DNA of 64,000 bases from an uncultured Ruminococcus sp. (GTDB taxonomy: Bacteria; Bacillota; Clostridia; Lachnospirales; Lachnospiraceae), in contig CAKRLG010000011.1 in assembly GCA_934359255.1 (NCBI GenBank), forward strand, positions 11,583-75,582. Direction: 5' to 3'. The notes under the pieces were generated by a model that had not been told where the DNA came from, did no database searches, and worked only from the letters and a program-made list of their open reading frames with translations. Position numbers and translations under genes: made by a program. Shown here piece by piece: positions 25,715 to 36,229 of the stretch. Every line of letters begins with the position of its first letter. Within the stretch, counting starts at the first letter, position 1.

Positions 25715-27220
25715 ATGAAAACAACAAAAAATTACAAATTCTGGTTTGCAACCGGTTCACAGGATCTGTACGGAGATGAATGTCTGCAGAAAGTAGCAGA
25801 ACATTCCAAAATTATCGTAAACGAACTGAACAAATCCGGGATCCTGCCATATGAAGTGGTATGGAAACCAACCCTGATCACCAATGAAGTCATCCGTAAA
25901 ACCTTTAATGACGCCAATGCAGACGAAGAATGTGCAGGTGTGATCACCTGGATGCATACGTTCTCCCCTGCAAAATCCTGGATCCTGGGACTGCAGGAAT
26001 ACCGAAAACCACTGTTACATCTGCATACTCAGTTCAACGAAGAGATTCCGTACGATACTATCGACATGGATTTTATGAATGAGAACCAGTCCGCACACGG
26101 TGACCGTGAATATGGACATATCGTATCCCGTATGGGAATTGTCCGTAAAGTTGTTGTCGGACACTGGGCAACAAAAGAAGTGCAGGAGAAAATTGCATCC
26201 TGGATGCGCACAGCGGTAGGTATCATGGAAAGCAGCCATATCCGTGTCATGCGTATTGCAGATAACATGAGAAATGTAGCCGTTACCGAGGGTGATAAAG
26301 TAGAAGCACAGATCAAATTCGGCTGGGAAGTAGATGCCTATCCGGTCAACGAGATCGCAAAAGCTGTACAGGCAGTGGGAAAAGGTGATGTGGATGCGCT
26401 GGTAGAAGAATATTACAGCAAATACCAGATTCTGTTAGAAGGACGGGATCCGGAAGAATTCAAAAAACATGTAGCCGTACAGGCACAGATTGAGATTGGT
26501 TTTGAGAGATTTCTGGAAGAGAAAAACTATCAGGCAATCGTCACTCACTTTGGTGATCTTGGCGCACTGCAGCAGCTGCCGGGACTGGCGATCCAGCGAT
26601 TGATGGAAAAAGGTTATGGATTCGGCGGTGAAGGTGACTGGAAGACAGCCGCTATGGTACGTCTGATGAAGATCATGACCGCAGGTAAAAAGGATGCAAA
26701 AGGAACTTCCTTTATGGAAGATTATACATACAACCTGGTTCCGGGAAAAGAAGGCATTCTGGAAGCGCATATGCTGGAAGTATGCCCAACCGTCGCAGAC
26801 GGTCCGATCTCTATCAAAGTAAATCCGCTGTCCATGGGTGACAGAGAGGATCCGGCAAGACTGGTATTTACATCCAAGACAGGTCCGGCTATCGCCACAT
26901 CTCTGATTGATCTTGGCGATCGTTTCCGTCTGATCATCAACGATGTGGACTGCAAGAAGACAGAAAAAGAGATGCCGAAATTGCCGGTAGCAACTGCATT
27001 CTGGACTCCACAGCCGGATCTGGCTACAGGCGCAGAAGCATGGATCCTTGCAGGCGGTGCACACCATACCGCATTCTCCTACGACATCACCGCAGAACAG
27101 ATGGGTGACTGGGCAGAAGCGATGGGCATCGAGGCCGTGTATATCGATAAAGATACAAAGATCAGACAGTTCAAGAACGAACTGAAATGGAATTCCATGT
27201 ATTATAAACTGAACAGATAG
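25715..27220 (+). CDS. araA: L-arabinose isomerase
   Basis: 501 residues. It converts L-arabinose to L-ribulose with Mn2+. The N-terminus [51 protein letters not shown] and the C-terminal GGAHHTAFS (metal His region) are all classic AraA signatures. AAGGAGG lies upstream. It is the first enzyme of the araA-kinase-araD set. Confidence 0.98.
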   Translation: MKTTKNYKFWFATGSQDLYGDECLQKVAEHSKIIVNELNKSGILPYEVVWKPTLITNEVIRKTFNDANADEECAGVITWMHTFSPAKSWILGLQEYRKPLLHLHTQFNEEIPYDTIDMDFMNENQSAHGDREYGHIVSRMGIVRKVVVGHWATKEVQEKIASWMRTAVGIMESSHIRVMRIADNMRNVAVTEGDKVEAQIKFGWEVDAYPVNEIAKAVQAVGKGDVDALVEEYYSKYQILLEGRDPEEFKKHVAVQAQIEIGFERFLEEKNYQAIVTHFGDLGALQQLPGLAIQRLMEKGYGFGGEGDWKTAAMVRLMKIMTAGKKDAKGTSFMEDYTYNLVPGKEGILEAHMLEVCPTVADGPISIKVNPLSMGDREDPARLVFTSKTGPAIATSLIDLGDRFRLIINDVDCKKTEKEMPKLPVATAFWTPQPDLATGAEAWILAGGAHHTAFSYDITAEQMGDWAEAMGIEAVYIDKDTKIRQFKNELKWNSMYYKLNR

Positions 27221-27248
27221 TCGTTCGAATAACAGAATGGAGAAAAAA

Positions 27249-28853
27249 ATGACAGATAAAAATCAGATTATAAAAGAGATTCAGGCTGGGGAAACCAGCC
27301 TGGGAATCGAATTTGGTTCCACAAGAATTAAAGCAGTGCTGATCGGAAGAGATCATGCACCGATCGCTTCCGGAAGTTATGAATGGGAAAATCAGCTTCT
27401 GGATGGTATCTGGACCTACAGTCTGGAAGACATCTGGAAAGGACTGCAGACCAGCTATCAGGAACTGGCAAAAGATGTAAAAGAACAGTATGGAGAGACA
27501 CTGACAACGATCGGTTCCATGGGATTCAGTGCGATGATGCACGGCTATATGCCATTTGACAAAGAGAATAATCTGCTGGTACCGTTCCGTACCTGGAGAA
27601 ATAATATCACAGAAAAAGCCACGGATGTGCTGACACCGTTATTTGGTCAGCAGATTCCGCAGAGATGGAGCATTGCCCATCTGTATCAGGCAATTTTAAA
27701 CGGCGAAGAGCATGTAAAAGATATTACATTCTTTACCACACTGGCAGGTTATATCCACTGGAAACTGACCGGAAAAAAAGTACTTGGTGTGGGAGATGCC
27801 TCCGGTATGTTCCCGATTGATTCCGAGACAGTGGATTATAATCAGAAGATGGTGGAACAGTTCGATGAACTGACAAAAGAAAAAGGATATCCGTGGAAAC
27901 TGCGGGAGATCCTGCCACAGGTACTGTCAGCAGGAGAAGATGCCGGAACACTGACTGAAGAGGGAGCAAAACTTCTGGATGTAAGCGGCAATCTGCAGCC
28001 GGGCAGTCCGGTATGCCCGCCGGAAGGTGATGCAGGAACAGGTATGGCAGCGACAAACAGTGTAGCCGTACGCACCGGTAACGTATCCGCAGGTACTTCC
28101 GTATTTGCTATGATCGTTCTTGAAAAACCGCTGTCGAAGGTATATGGAGAAATCGATATGGTGACAACACCGGACGGTATGCCGGTCGCCATGGTACATT
28201 CCCAGAACTGTACTTCCGATCTGAATGCATGGGTGAACCTGTTCCGGGAAAACCTGGAAAGCTTTGGCGTGAAAGTGGATAACGATACCCTGTATGGAAC
28301 ATTATATAATAAAGCATTAGAGGGAGATGCAGACTGTGGCGGACTGCTTCCGTACTGCTACTTCTCCGGCGAACATATCACCCACTTTGAAGAGGGACGC
28401 CCGTTATTTGTCCGCACACCGGACAGTAAATTTACGCTGGCAAACTTTATGCGAAGTCATCTGTTTACCAGCGTGGGTGCACTGAAGCTTGGTATGGATA
28501 TCCTGTTAAAAGAAGAAGGTGTGGTTGTGGACAAGATCCTTGGCCATGGCGGATTCTTCAAGACGAAAGGTGTGGGACAGAAAGTGATGGCGGCAGCCGT
28601 CAATGCGCCGGTATCCGTGATGGAGACCGCAGGAGAAGGCGGTGCCTGGGGAATCGCACTTCTGGCTGCCTACCGCAAAAACAAAGCGGAAGGCGAGAGT
28701 CTTGCTTCCTATCTGGAAACACAGGTATTTGCAAAAGAAGAGAGTGTACAGATCGCACCGGATCCGAAGGATGTGGAAGGATTTGAAACATTTATGGACA
28801 GATATAAAGAAGGACTGGAGATTGAGCGTGCAGCGGTAGCGCATCTTCACTAA
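27249..28853 (+). CDS. FGGY-family carbohydrate kinase, probable L-ribulokinase
   Basis: 534 residues of the hexokinase/actin fold. [15 protein letters not shown] is the phosphate-1 motif, [12 protein letters not shown] and FRTWRNN are sugar-side signatures, and [18 protein letters not shown] with [13 protein letters not shown] are the adenosine motifs. Its place between araA and araD assigns it to phosphorylation of L-ribulose, but it is not the classical AraB type (about 560 residues). It is the alternative kinase found in clostridial ara operons. Start 27249 is favoured since GGAG (27239-27242) lies 6 nt upstream; an ATG at 27237 has none. Confidence 0.87.
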   Translation: MTDKNQIIKEIQAGETSLGIEFGSTRIKAVLIGRDHAPIASGSYEWENQLLDGIWTYSLEDIWKGLQTSYQELAKDVKEQYGETLTTIGSMGFSAMMHGYMPFDKENNLLVPFRTWRNNITEKATDVLTPLFGQQIPQRWSIAHLYQAILNGEEHVKDITFFTTLAGYIHWKLTGKKVLGVGDASGMFPIDSETVDYNQKMVEQFDELTKEKGYPWKLREILPQVLSAGEDAGTLTEEGAKLLDVSGNLQPGSPVCPPEGDAGTGMAATNSVAVRTGNVSAGTSVFAMIVLEKPLSKVYGEIDMVTTPDGMPVAMVHSQNCTSDLNAWVNLFRENLESFGVKVDNDTLYGTLYNKALEGDADCGGLLPYCYFSGEHITHFEEGRPLFVRTPDSKFTLANFMRSHLFTSVGALKLGMDILLKEEGVVVDKILGHGGFFKTKGVGQKVMAAAVNAPVSVMETAGEGGAWGIALLAAYRKNKAEGESLASYLETQVFAKEESVQIAPDPKDVEGFETFMDRYKEGLEIERAAVAHLH

Positions 28854-28866
28854 GCAGGAGGAAACT

Positions 28867-29556
28867 ATGTTAGAAGAACTGAAAAAAGCGGTATATGAAG
28901 CCAATATGCTGCTCCCTAAACACAATCTGGTAACCTTTACCTGGGGAAATGTCAGCCAGATTGACCGGGAAACCGGATATTTTGCCATCAAACCCAGCGG
29001 TGTGGACTATGACAAACTGACACCGGACGATATGGTGATCATGGATCTTGAGGGAAATAAGATCGAAGGAAGATACAATCCATCCTCCGATACGCCGACG
29101 CATCTGGAACTGTACCGTGCATTTCCGAAAATCGGCGGTGTGGTACATACACACTCCCCGTGGGCAACCAGCTGGGCACAGGCAGGAAGAGGCATCCCCT
29201 GTTACGGAACCACCCATGCAGATTACATGTATGGAGAAATCCCGTGTGTGCGCTGCCTGACCAAAGAAGAGATCGATACGGCGTATGAGAAAAATACAGG
29301 ACTTCTGATCGTGGATTACTTTAAAGATAAAGATTATGAAGCAGTACCGGCAGTTCTGTGTAAAAATCACGGACCGTTCACCTGGGGTAAAGACGGACAC
29401 GAGGCGGTTCACAATGCGGTCGTACTCGAAGAAGTCGCAAAAATGGCAGCCCGATGTGAGATGATCAATCCGCAGGTAAAACCGGCGCCGCAGGAATTAC
29501 AGGACAAACATTATTACCGGAAACACGGAGCAAATGCATATTACGGACAGAAATGA
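28867..29556 (+). CDS. araD: L-ribulose-5-phosphate 4-epimerase
   Basis: 229 residues, class II aldolase fold. [33 protein letters not shown] and [10 protein letters not shown] give the zinc His ligands; [13 protein letters not shown] and [10 protein letters not shown] complete the active site. It yields D-xylulose-5-phosphate for the pentose phosphate pathway. GGAGGAAACT precedes the ATG. Confidence 0.97.
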   Translation: MLEELKKAVYEANMLLPKHNLVTFTWGNVSQIDRETGYFAIKPSGVDYDKLTPDDMVIMDLEGNKIEGRYNPSSDTPTHLELYRAFPKIGGVVHTHSPWATSWAQAGRGIPCYGTTHADYMYGEIPCVRCLTKEEIDTAYEKNTGLLIVDYFKDKDYEAVPAVLCKNHGPFTWGKDGHEAVHNAVVLEEVAKMAARCEMINPQVKPAPQELQDKHYYRKHGANAYYGQK

Positions 29557-29581
29557 AAAAAACAGCAGACATCGACAGTAA

Positions 29582-29610
29582 TTGACAAAAAATAATGCAA
29601 ATGGTATCAT
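29582..29610 (+). promoter_or_regulatory. Promoter of the LCP gene
   Basis: TTGACA (29582-29587), 17-bp spacer, TATCAT (29605-29610). Confidence 0.78.
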
Positions 29611-29617
29611 TTACGCT

Positions 29618-29639
29618 GGTACATCGAAAACGATGTACC
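29618..29639 (+). promoter_or_regulatory. 5' UTR hairpin of the LCP message
   Basis: Perfect 9-bp arms GGTACATCG / CGATGTACC around loop AAAA, starting about 8 nt after the -10 box, so at the extreme 5' end of the transcript. No T-run follows. It is likely an RNA-stabilising cap hairpin. Confidence 0.6.
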
Positions 29640-29676
29640 GGTAATAAGTAAACCAATAAAAAGGAGGCTGTCGGGC

Positions 29677-31212
29677 GTGTCAGCAGACGATAAAGAGCAG
29701 GAAGAGGCAACGCGGGAAAAAAAGCCCAAAATGTCCAAAAAGAAGAAAGGGGCGATTATTGTTGGGGTTTTTCTGGCATTGATTGTGATCATTGCCGGAG
29801 TTGTATATTATATGGGACATCGATATTATACAAAAACCAACTATATGACGGACGATGAAGTTCAGGCACTGATTGAAAAACAGAAAGAAGAGCAACAGGA
29901 GAAAGAAACAGAGGAAGAAACGACGGAAGAGGAAGAAGTGGATCCGGAATTGCTGGAGGCACAGCAGAACATGGCACAATATGCATCTACGGAGCCAATC
30001 ACTACAGATGGAAATGTATACAATATTATGCTGGTTGGTCTGGATACGACAGATAAAGGCTGGATCGGAAACTCAGATTCTATGATTCTGATCTCTATAA
30101 ACTATCGTCTGGAACAGATTTCCATGATTTCCCTGATGCGTGATACCCATGTAATGATTCCGGGAATCGGATACCGTAAGTTGAATGCCACGTATCCCAA
30201 CGGTGGAGGACCATTGCTTACCAAGACCGTAGAAGAGAATTACAAGATTGATGTAGATCGATATGTCACGGTGGATTTTGGTTCGATGATTGATATTATC
30301 GATGAAATCGGGACTATCGAAATTACTTTTACCCCTAAAGAAGCGGAAAATGCAAATAAAAGTATCAAGCAGCAGTGTAGGATACTGGGATTAAAATCTA
30401 AAAAATATCTGATTCCGGGTGAGGGAACCTATGAATGTAATGGTATGCAGGCGGTGGCCTATGCACGTATTCGAAAAGTAGGTAATTCTGACTATCAGCG
30501 TACAGAACGTCAGAGAGAGGTATTGTTAAAACTTCTTGATAAAGTAAAAGCTATGAGCTTTGAGGATCTGGATCGTCTGGCAACCCGTCTGCTTCCGTTA
30601 CTGACACATAACGTACCGGAAAGTGAATTCTGGGGTTTACTGGCAAAAGCGCCGACATTGATGAATTATAAAATTATCTCCGACCGCATTCCTTATGATG
30701 GTATGTATCATGGCTACAACGGGGATCTTGTTCCGGACTGGGAGCCTACCGTACGGAAGCTGAAAGAGACAATTTATGGTGCGGATGTGCTGGATGAGGA
30801 AGGAAATGTGGTGACACCGACGCAGGAGCCAGAAACAGCAGATACCACAACCGGAAGTGAAACAGATACACAGAACACAGAAGCAACAGGTGATTCCGGT
30901 CAGATTACCATGGAAGCAGAAATCGGAACAGGAGATCCGTCTGCACAGATTATCCGTGGAAATGATGCAGATGGACAGGTAGAGGAAAGCCTGCAGAAGA
31001 ACAGTGGAAAAAAAGCTGCTGTGATAGCGGATAATACAGGTACCACGGAGAATACAGGCGGAACGCTGAATGGAAAAAAACTGAAGAATCCGTATACGGA
31101 TCCGGTCTTTGTCCTGCGGGTTCCACAGGCACCGGAGGAAGAGGATACCAAACTGGTCGACGGTGATTATCAATGGCAGAAACCTAAAGTGAGCAAGGGA
31201 ATCCAACAATAA
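29677..31212 (+). CDS. LytR-CpsA-Psr (LCP) family cell-wall ligase
   Basis: 511 residues. A Lys-rich cytoplasmic tail (1-27), one membrane helix (about 27-48), a Glu-rich linker (about 65-92), an extracellular LCP domain (about 107-340; LVGLDTTDKG, NSDSMILISIN, MRDTHVMIPG, DRYVTVDFGSM, ARIRKVGNSDYQRTERQR), then a Thr/Glu-rich low-complexity tail (about 375-465). LCP enzymes move lipid-linked glycopolymers onto peptidoglycan. Start is GTG 29677 with AAGGAGG 10 nt upstream. It is monocistronic. Confidence 0.92.
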   Translation: MSADDKEQEEATREKKPKMSKKKKGAIIVGVFLALIVIIAGVVYYMGHRYYTKTNYMTDDEVQALIEKQKEEQQEKETEEETTEEEEVDPELLEAQQNMAQYASTEPITTDGNVYNIMLVGLDTTDKGWIGNSDSMILISINYRLEQISMISLMRDTHVMIPGIGYRKLNATYPNGGGPLLTKTVEENYKIDVDRYVTVDFGSMIDIIDEIGTIEITFTPKEAENANKSIKQQCRILGLKSKKYLIPGEGTYECNGMQAVAYARIRKVGNSDYQRTERQREVLLKLLDKVKAMSFEDLDRLATRLLPLLTHNVPESEFWGLLAKAPTLMNYKIISDRIPYDGMYHGYNGDLVPDWEPTVRKLKETIYGADVLDEEGNVVTPTQEPETADTTTGSETDTQNTEATGDSGQITMEAEIGTGDPSAQIIRGNDADGQVEESLQKNSGKKAAVIADNTGTTENTGGTLNGKKLKNPYTDPVFVLRVPQAPEEEDTKLVDGDYQWQKPKVSKGIQQ

Positions 31213-31217
31213 AAAAG

Positions 31218-31260
31218 AGCAGAAAATTTTATGAAGCACATAAAGTTTTCTGCTTTTTTT
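31218..31260 (+). terminator. Terminator of the LCP gene
   Basis: AGCAGAAAA...TTATG / CATAA.GTTTTCTGCT followed by a run of T to 31260, 6 nt after the stop. Confidence 0.88.
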
Positions 31261-31320
31261 CGTGGAAAATGAGTTGAAATCAGTGTGTGTACAAGATCCT
31301 GGCGGCTGCTGTCATGGCAG
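31261..31320 (+). repeat. Terminator-adjacent repeat, degenerate copy
   Basis: Directly after the T-run: AATGAGTTGAAATCAGTGTG, then GTGTACAAGATCCTGGCGG and CTGCTGTC. It keeps the order of the core seen at 23639 but with many changes, so it is the most diverged member. Confidence 0.45.
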
Positions 31321-31459
31321 CAAAATCCGGTGTGGGATGTTTTCTATTGTTTGTGGTTGAAAATCAGACAACAATCTGTCATACTGAGGGAAGTGAAGAA
31401 ATGTATTCTTGAAATATCAGATAGTGAAATTCCAGGAATACAGGAAAGAAGGGCTAATA

Positions 31460-32182
31460 ATGAAGGTATTTGCACATCGAGGATTCAGCGGAAAATATCC
31501 GGAAAATACTATGCTGGCATTTAAAAAAGCGGAAGAAGTTGGCTGTTATGGCATCGAGTTGGATGTCCAGCTGACGAAAGACGATGAGATCGTGATCATG
31601 CACGACGAGACCATTGACCGGACAACCAGTGGAACAGGGAATATTCGTGATTATACGTATCAGGAATTGTGTCTCGTTGACTGCTACGGAAAATTTGAAG
31701 GGGAATATGACTTTCAGCGAATTCCAACGCTGCGGGAGTATTTGACCTGGGTAAAGGATACAGGACTTGTTACCAATATTGAACTGAAAAACAGTGTATA
31801 CTACTATGAACACCTGGAAGAAAAGGTGATCGATATGGTGCGGGAATTCCAGATGGAAGACCGCGTGATTTTTTCTTCCTTTAATCTGGTATCCATCAAC
31901 AAATGCAAGAAAATGCTGCCAGAAGTTCCAATGGGATATCTGATGGAAGCGCGGATGGATAATATGGGATTTTTCACAGAAGAAAATGGTGTGGAATATT
32001 ATCATCCGGATAAGAACTTTCTGACAGAAGAGATGGTGCGGGACTGTCACGATCATGGGATTGGTGTCAATGTGTGGACTGTCAACAAAAAAGAACTCAT
32101 GAAACAGTTAAGCAGCTGGAAAGTCGATGGTATTTTCACAAATTTCCCGGATCGGGCCAAAGAACTGGGAATTGAAAAATAA
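31460..32182 (+). CDS. Glycerophosphodiester phosphodiesterase
   Basis: 240 residues, TIM barrel. AHRGFSGKYPENT gives the first catalytic His and Glu, GIELDVQLTKDDEIVIMHDETIDRTT the metal ligands and second His, and NIELKNS a further Glu. It hydrolyses glycerophosphodiesters to glycerol-3-phosphate and an alcohol. No signal peptide, so cytoplasmic (UgpQ type). The start at 31460 follows AGAAGGG; the frame is open 17 codons upstream. Confidence 0.93.
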   Translation: MKVFAHRGFSGKYPENTMLAFKKAEEVGCYGIELDVQLTKDDEIVIMHDETIDRTTSGTGNIRDYTYQELCLVDCYGKFEGEYDFQRIPTLREYLTWVKDTGLVTNIELKNSVYYYEHLEEKVIDMVREFQMEDRVIFSSFNLVSINKCKKMLPEVPMGYLMEARMDNMGFFTEENGVEYYHPDKNFLTEEMVRDCHDHGIGVNVWTVNKKELMKQLSSWKVDGIFTNFPDRAKELGIEK

Positions 32183-32291
32183 AAATCGTAACTGTCCGTA
32201 TCTTTCACAACGGCTGTTGAATAGTTAAAAAAACTAATGTCCTGTTCTAAAAAAGGCATAAAAGTTTCATATTTTTTTAAGAATTCAATTA

Positions 32292-32320
32292 TTGCGGTGA
32301 AAAGCATCCGTCTGTATAAT
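32292..32320 (+). promoter_or_regulatory. Promoter of citrate synthase
   Basis: TTGCGG (32292-32297), 17-bp spacer, TATAAT (32315-32320). It leaves a 5' UTR of about 140 nt with no clear structure. Confidence 0.65.
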
Positions 32321-32467
32321 AGTTATAACTGATACTCTCTACAGAAAACAGCAAAACAGACATGAAAAAAGCAGAGTAATAAAAGAAAAATCAGATAATA
32401 TGAAAAATAAGCAACGTAATTATCAAAAAGTCTGACAGTTACGAATAAAAGGACAGGAGGAAAGAAT

Positions 32468-33829
32468 ATGGCAGGATTTAAATTAAAAGTAACACCGGAG
32501 ATGGAAAGCTTAACACAGGTATGTGTGGAAAACAGTAAGATGGATCCGTCTCTGTATGGAAAATACGATGTAAAACGTGGGCTGCGTGATGTCAACGGAA
32601 AAGGTGTGCTGGCAGGTCTGACACAGATTTCGTCCATTTGTTCCACAGATGTGGTGGATGGGAAAACAGTTCCCTGTGAAGGAAGATTATACTATCGCGG
32701 GTATGATATCCATGAACTGACGCAGGGATTTTTAAGAGAACAGCGTTTTGGATTTGAAGAAGTTACTTATCTGCTGTTATTCGGAAAGCTGCCCAACGAA
32801 AAAGAACTGGCAGACTTTAAAGTTCTGCTGGCGGGCCAGCGATCTCTGCCTAAGAACTTTGTTCGCGATGTTATCATGAAAGCGCCGACCAAGGATATGA
32901 TGAATACGTTATCCAGAAGTGTGCTGACGTTATATGCCTATGATCATAATGCAGATGATACTTCTTTGTCGAATGTGCTCCGCCAGTGCCTGAATCTTAT
33001 CAGTGTTTTTCCGATGCTGTCGGTCTACAGTTATCAGGCATATAATCATTATATCAAAGGAAAAAGCCTGTATATCCATAATCCGGATCCGAAACTTTCT
33101 GTTGCGGAAAATATTTTGCTGATGCTTCGTCCGGATATGCAGTATACCCAGTTAGAGGCAACGATTCTGGATCTGGCACTGGTGTTGCATATGGAGCATG
33201 GTGGTGGTAATAACTCAACATTTACCACTCACGTGGTGACTTCTTCAGGAACAGACACGTATTCGGCAGTAGCAGCCGCCCTGGGTTCCCTGAAAGGACC
33301 GAAGCACGGTGGTGCCAATATCAAAGTAGTCCAGATGTTCAAAGACATGAAAAAACAGGTGAAAGACTGGACGGATGAGGAAGAAGTAGGAGCTTACCTT
33401 CGCGCGCTGCTTCATAAAGAAGCTTTTGATAAAAAAGGCCTGATCTATGGAATGGGGCACGCTGTATATTCCATTTCCGATCCGAGAGCAGAAATCTTCA
33501 AAGGGTTCGTACAGAAACTGGCCCATGAAAAGGGCAAAGATAAAGACTTTGCACTTTACAGTATGGTAGAACAGCTGGCACCGAAGATCATTGGAGAAGA
33601 GCGTCATATTTATAAGGGTGTAAGTGCCAATGTGGACTTCTACAGCGGATTTGTATACAGCATGCTGGATCTTCCCACCGAGCTGTTCACACCAATGTTT
33701 GCCATTGCACGTATCGTCGGCTGGAGTGCACACCGGATGGAAGAACTGATCAATATGGATAAGATTATCCGTCCGGCTTATAAAACAGTAAAAGAAGAAG
33801 AAATTTACCGTCCTCTGGAAGAACGGTAA
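32468..33829 (+). CDS. Citrate synthase
   Basis: 453 residues, type I citrate synthase family. EGRLYYRGYDIHEL, LEHGGGNNSTFTTHV-type motif (HMEHGGGNNSTFTTHV) with the first catalytic His, GPKHGGANIKV with the second, and GMGHAVYSISDPRA. The N-terminal extension (1-60) is typical of clostridial members. It condenses oxaloacetate with acetyl-CoA and probably feeds glutamate synthesis through a partial TCA cycle; 2-methylcitrate synthase activity cannot be excluded. No aconitase or isocitrate dehydrogenase gene adjoins it. Confidence 0.93.
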   Translation: MAGFKLKVTPEMESLTQVCVENSKMDPSLYGKYDVKRGLRDVNGKGVLAGLTQISSICSTDVVDGKTVPCEGRLYYRGYDIHELTQGFLREQRFGFEEVTYLLLFGKLPNEKELADFKVLLAGQRSLPKNFVRDVIMKAPTKDMMNTLSRSVLTLYAYDHNADDTSLSNVLRQCLNLISVFPMLSVYSYQAYNHYIKGKSLYIHNPDPKLSVAENILLMLRPDMQYTQLEATILDLALVLHMEHGGGNNSTFTTHVVTSSGTDTYSAVAAALGSLKGPKHGGANIKVVQMFKDMKKQVKDWTDEEEVGAYLRALLHKEAFDKKGLIYGMGHAVYSISDPRAEIFKGFVQKLAHEKGKDKDFALYSMVEQLAPKIIGEERHIYKGVSANVDFYSGFVYSMLDLPTELFTPMFAIARIVGWSAHRMEELINMDKIIRPAYKTVKEEEIYRPLEER

Positions 33830-33856
33830 ACAAAGAAGAAAGGAAGCGTTACAAAC

Positions 33857-34711
33857 ATGAAACGAGCAGGTCTGGTACTGGAAGGTGGAGCAAACAGGGG
33901 TGTTTTTACCAGCGGAGCACTGGACTATCTGATGGAACAGGATTTTTATATCCCGTATGTGGTTGGAACTTCCGCAGGTGCGTGCAATGCGGTGGATTAT
34001 GTGTCAAGGCAGCCACTGCGTACAAAGAACTGTACCATTATTACGGATAAGAAGAAGCGTTATATAACAATAAAAAATACACTGAAGACGGGAACATTGC
34101 TGGATATGGATCTGATTTTTGAAAAATATCCGAATGAAATCTTTCCGTTTGATTTTGATACTTTCCTGAATTCGGATATGCAGTGCGAGATGGTGGTGAC
34201 CAACTGCATTACAGGAAAAGCGGAATATCTGAGCGAACACTCCAGTGCAAAACGGATGATGGATATCTGCAGAGCGTCGTGCAGTATGCCGCTGGCTACG
34301 AAAACAGTATTTGTGGACGGCATTCCTTATGTGGACGGTGGAGTGGCCGATTCCATTCCCATCATCCATTCCCTGAAGACGGGACATCAGAGAAATGTAA
34401 TCATTCTGACCAGAAATAAAGGATATCGGAAACATTCCAGCGGAAAACAGAACCGACTGTTTGAACTCGCTTACGGAAAGAAATATCCGAGACTGGTCGA
34501 AGTACTCGAACAGCGTGCAAAAGTCTATAACAAGACGATGTACTATATTGACAAATGGGAAAAAGAAGGAAAAGTATTTGTCCTCAGACCGGAGATCGAA
34601 CCGGTAGCCCGTCTGGAGCGGGATACACAGAAGCTGGAGAACTTTTATCAGCACGGTTATGATCTGATGGAGGAGAAATTTGAGGAAATGAAATGGTTTT
34701 TAAACCGTTGA
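33857..34711 (+). CDS. Patatin-like phospholipase family protein
   Basis: 284 residues. The Ser-Asp dyad is present: GTSAGA with Ser39 as nucleophile and VDGGVAD with Asp160; LEGGANRGVFTSGALD is the oxyanion-hole Gly-rich start. It is a cytoplasmic acyl hydrolase of the RssA/YjjU type with unknown lipid substrate. AAGGAAG precedes the start by about 11 nt. It lies 28 bp after citrate synthase and 19 bp before yqeG, possibly one operon. Confidence 0.9.
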   Translation: MKRAGLVLEGGANRGVFTSGALDYLMEQDFYIPYVVGTSAGACNAVDYVSRQPLRTKNCTIITDKKKRYITIKNTLKTGTLLDMDLIFEKYPNEIFPFDFDTFLNSDMQCEMVVTNCITGKAEYLSEHSSAKRMMDICRASCSMPLATKTVFVDGIPYVDGGVADSIPIIHSLKTGHQRNVIILTRNKGYRKHSSGKQNRLFELAYGKKYPRLVEVLEQRAKVYNKTMYYIDKWEKEGKVFVLRPEIEPVARLERDTQKLENFYQHGYDLMEEKFEEMKWFLNR

Positions 34712-34729
34712 TGAGAGGGAGAACAAAAG

Positions 34730-35242
34730 ATGCTGTTTGAAACATTTTACCCGGATGCCTGGGTGGATTCCACCTATCAGATTGATTTTGATGAACTGTA
34801 TAAAAAAGGATACCGTGGACTGATCTTTGATATCGACAACACCCTGGTGCCCCATGGAGAACCGGCAGATGAGCGGGCAAAAGCGTTGTTTGCTCATCTG
34901 AAAGAACTTGGTTTTTCCTGCTGCCTGTTATCGAACAATCAGCTGGAGCGTGTGCAGATGTTTAACAGAGATGTGCAGGTGCATTTCATCGAGGATGCAC
35001 ATAAGCCTTCCCGCAAAAATTATCTGAAAGCGATGGAGCTGATGGGCACGGATCTGTCTAACACTATGTTTATCGGTGATCAGCTGTTTACAGATGTATA
35101 TGGAGCAAAGAGGACAGGAATGGCGAATATCCTTGTGAAACCGATCCATCCGAAAGAAGAGATTCAGATTGTACTGAAACGGTATCTGGAGAAAATTGTT
35201 TTGCATTTTTATCAGAAAAACAGGAAATCTGGTCGTATTTGA
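34730..35242 (+). CDS. yqeG: YqeG family HAD-IIIA phosphatase
   Basis: 170 residues. HAD motif I is FDIDNTLVPHG (nucleophile Asp), motif II LLSNNQ, motif III a Lys in AHKPSRKN and motif IV FIGDQLFTDVYGAKRTG. YqeG proteins are short HAD phosphatases; a member in cyanobacteria and plants acts on phosphatidylglycerol phosphate, which would match a phospholipid role beside the patatin gene, but the substrate here is not shown. Confidence 0.9.
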   Translation: MLFETFYPDAWVDSTYQIDFDELYKKGYRGLIFDIDNTLVPHGEPADERAKALFAHLKELGFSCCLLSNNQLERVQMFNRDVQVHFIEDAHKPSRKNYLKAMELMGTDLSNTMFIGDQLFTDVYGAKRTGMANILVKPIHPKEEIQIVLKRYLEKIVLHFYQKNRKSGRI

Positions 35243-35315
35243 AAAAATTAGTTGAAAAATCCCTGTAGTTATTATAGAATATGAGTAGCCAAGCTCAAAT
35301 ATTTTAAGAAGGCAG

Positions 35316-35337
35316 ATACCCGGAAATCACCGGGTAT
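35316..35337 (+). promoter_or_regulatory. Hairpin in the efp leader
   Basis: Perfect 8-bp arms ATACCCGG (35316-35323) / CCGGGTAT (35330-35337) with loop AAATCA, 26 nt upstream of the efp start. No T-run, so a leader hairpin rather than a terminator. Confidence 0.5.
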
Positions 35338-35362
35338 TGTGAGTTATAAGGAGGAATATCAT

Positions 35363-35920
35363 ATGATTTCAGCAGGAGATTTCAGAAACGGTGTAACATT
35401 GGAAATCGATGGAAACGTTGTTCAGATTCTCGAATTTCAGCATGTAAAACCTGGTAAAGGTGCAGCTTTCGTAAGAACAAAATTAAAAAATGTCATCAAC
35501 GGTGGTGTGGTAGAGAAAACTTTCAGACCTACTGAAAAATTCCCACAGGCTCGTATCGACAGAGTAGATATGCAGTATCTGTATGCAGATGGTGACCTGT
35601 TCAACTTTATGAACATGGAAACTTATGATCAGATGGCAGTTGATAAAGATACTGTTGGCGATTCTCTGAAATTTGTAAAAGAGAACGAAACTGTTAAAGT
35701 ATGTTCTTATAACGGAAGCGTATTCGCTATCGAGCCGCCTCTGTTTGTAGAACTGGAGATCACGGAAACAGAACCGGGCTTCAAAGGTGATACCGCTCAG
35801 GGTGCTACAAAACCTGCAACTGTTGAAACAGGTGCACAGGTAAACGTACCTCTGTTTGTAAATCAGGGAGATAAAATCAAAATCGATACCAGAACAGGTG
35901 AATATCTGTCCAGAGTATAA
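35363..35920 (+). CDS. efp: Translation elongation factor P
   Basis: 185 residues, full length: KOW-like domain I and two OB domains. The tip loop [10 protein letters not shown] carries the conserved Lys, and the C-terminal motif [29 protein letters not shown] sequence ([19 protein letters not shown]) is diagnostic. It relieves ribosome stalling at polyproline. The start at 35363 (MISAGDF) follows AAGGAGG by 8 nt; a GTG 8 codons upstream lacks a ribosome site. No EF-P modification genes lie nearby. Confidence 0.98.
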   Translation: MISAGDFRNGVTLEIDGNVVQILEFQHVKPGKGAAFVRTKLKNVINGGVVEKTFRPTEKFPQARIDRVDMQYLYADGDLFNFMNMETYDQMAVDKDTVGDSLKFVKENETVKVCSYNGSVFAIEPPLFVELEITETEPGFKGDTAQGATKPATVETGAQVNVPLFVNQGDKIKIDTRTGEYLSRV

Positions 35921-35956
35921 GGTTTAACAGCTGAAATTAATAACAGATCGTAAAGC

Positions 35957-35993
35957 CCCCGGAAAATCCTGTATTTTCCGGGGATTTGTTTTT
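35957..35993 (+). terminator. Terminator of efp
   Basis: Perfect 11-bp arms CCCCGGAAAAT (35957-35967) / ATTTTCCGGGG (35973-35983), then a T-rich tract. Confidence 0.88.
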
Positions 35994-36229
35994 GAAGCAT
36001 TGCATAGCAGCAATTGGCAGTGGATCAGTTCAGAGTATGCGGTATGTCTCGGGTTTTCTGTGGCCTTTGCTCACAAAAAACACATCACAGACCGATACAA
36101 GAAATTGCTTGCATTTTTAAGAGAAAACATGTATGATATAAAAGTAATTTACATTTCTATTTCAGTGACGTTTCGTCACATTTTCCCCATATGAACATCT
36201 GAAATTCATAAAAATCAAAGGAGAACAAT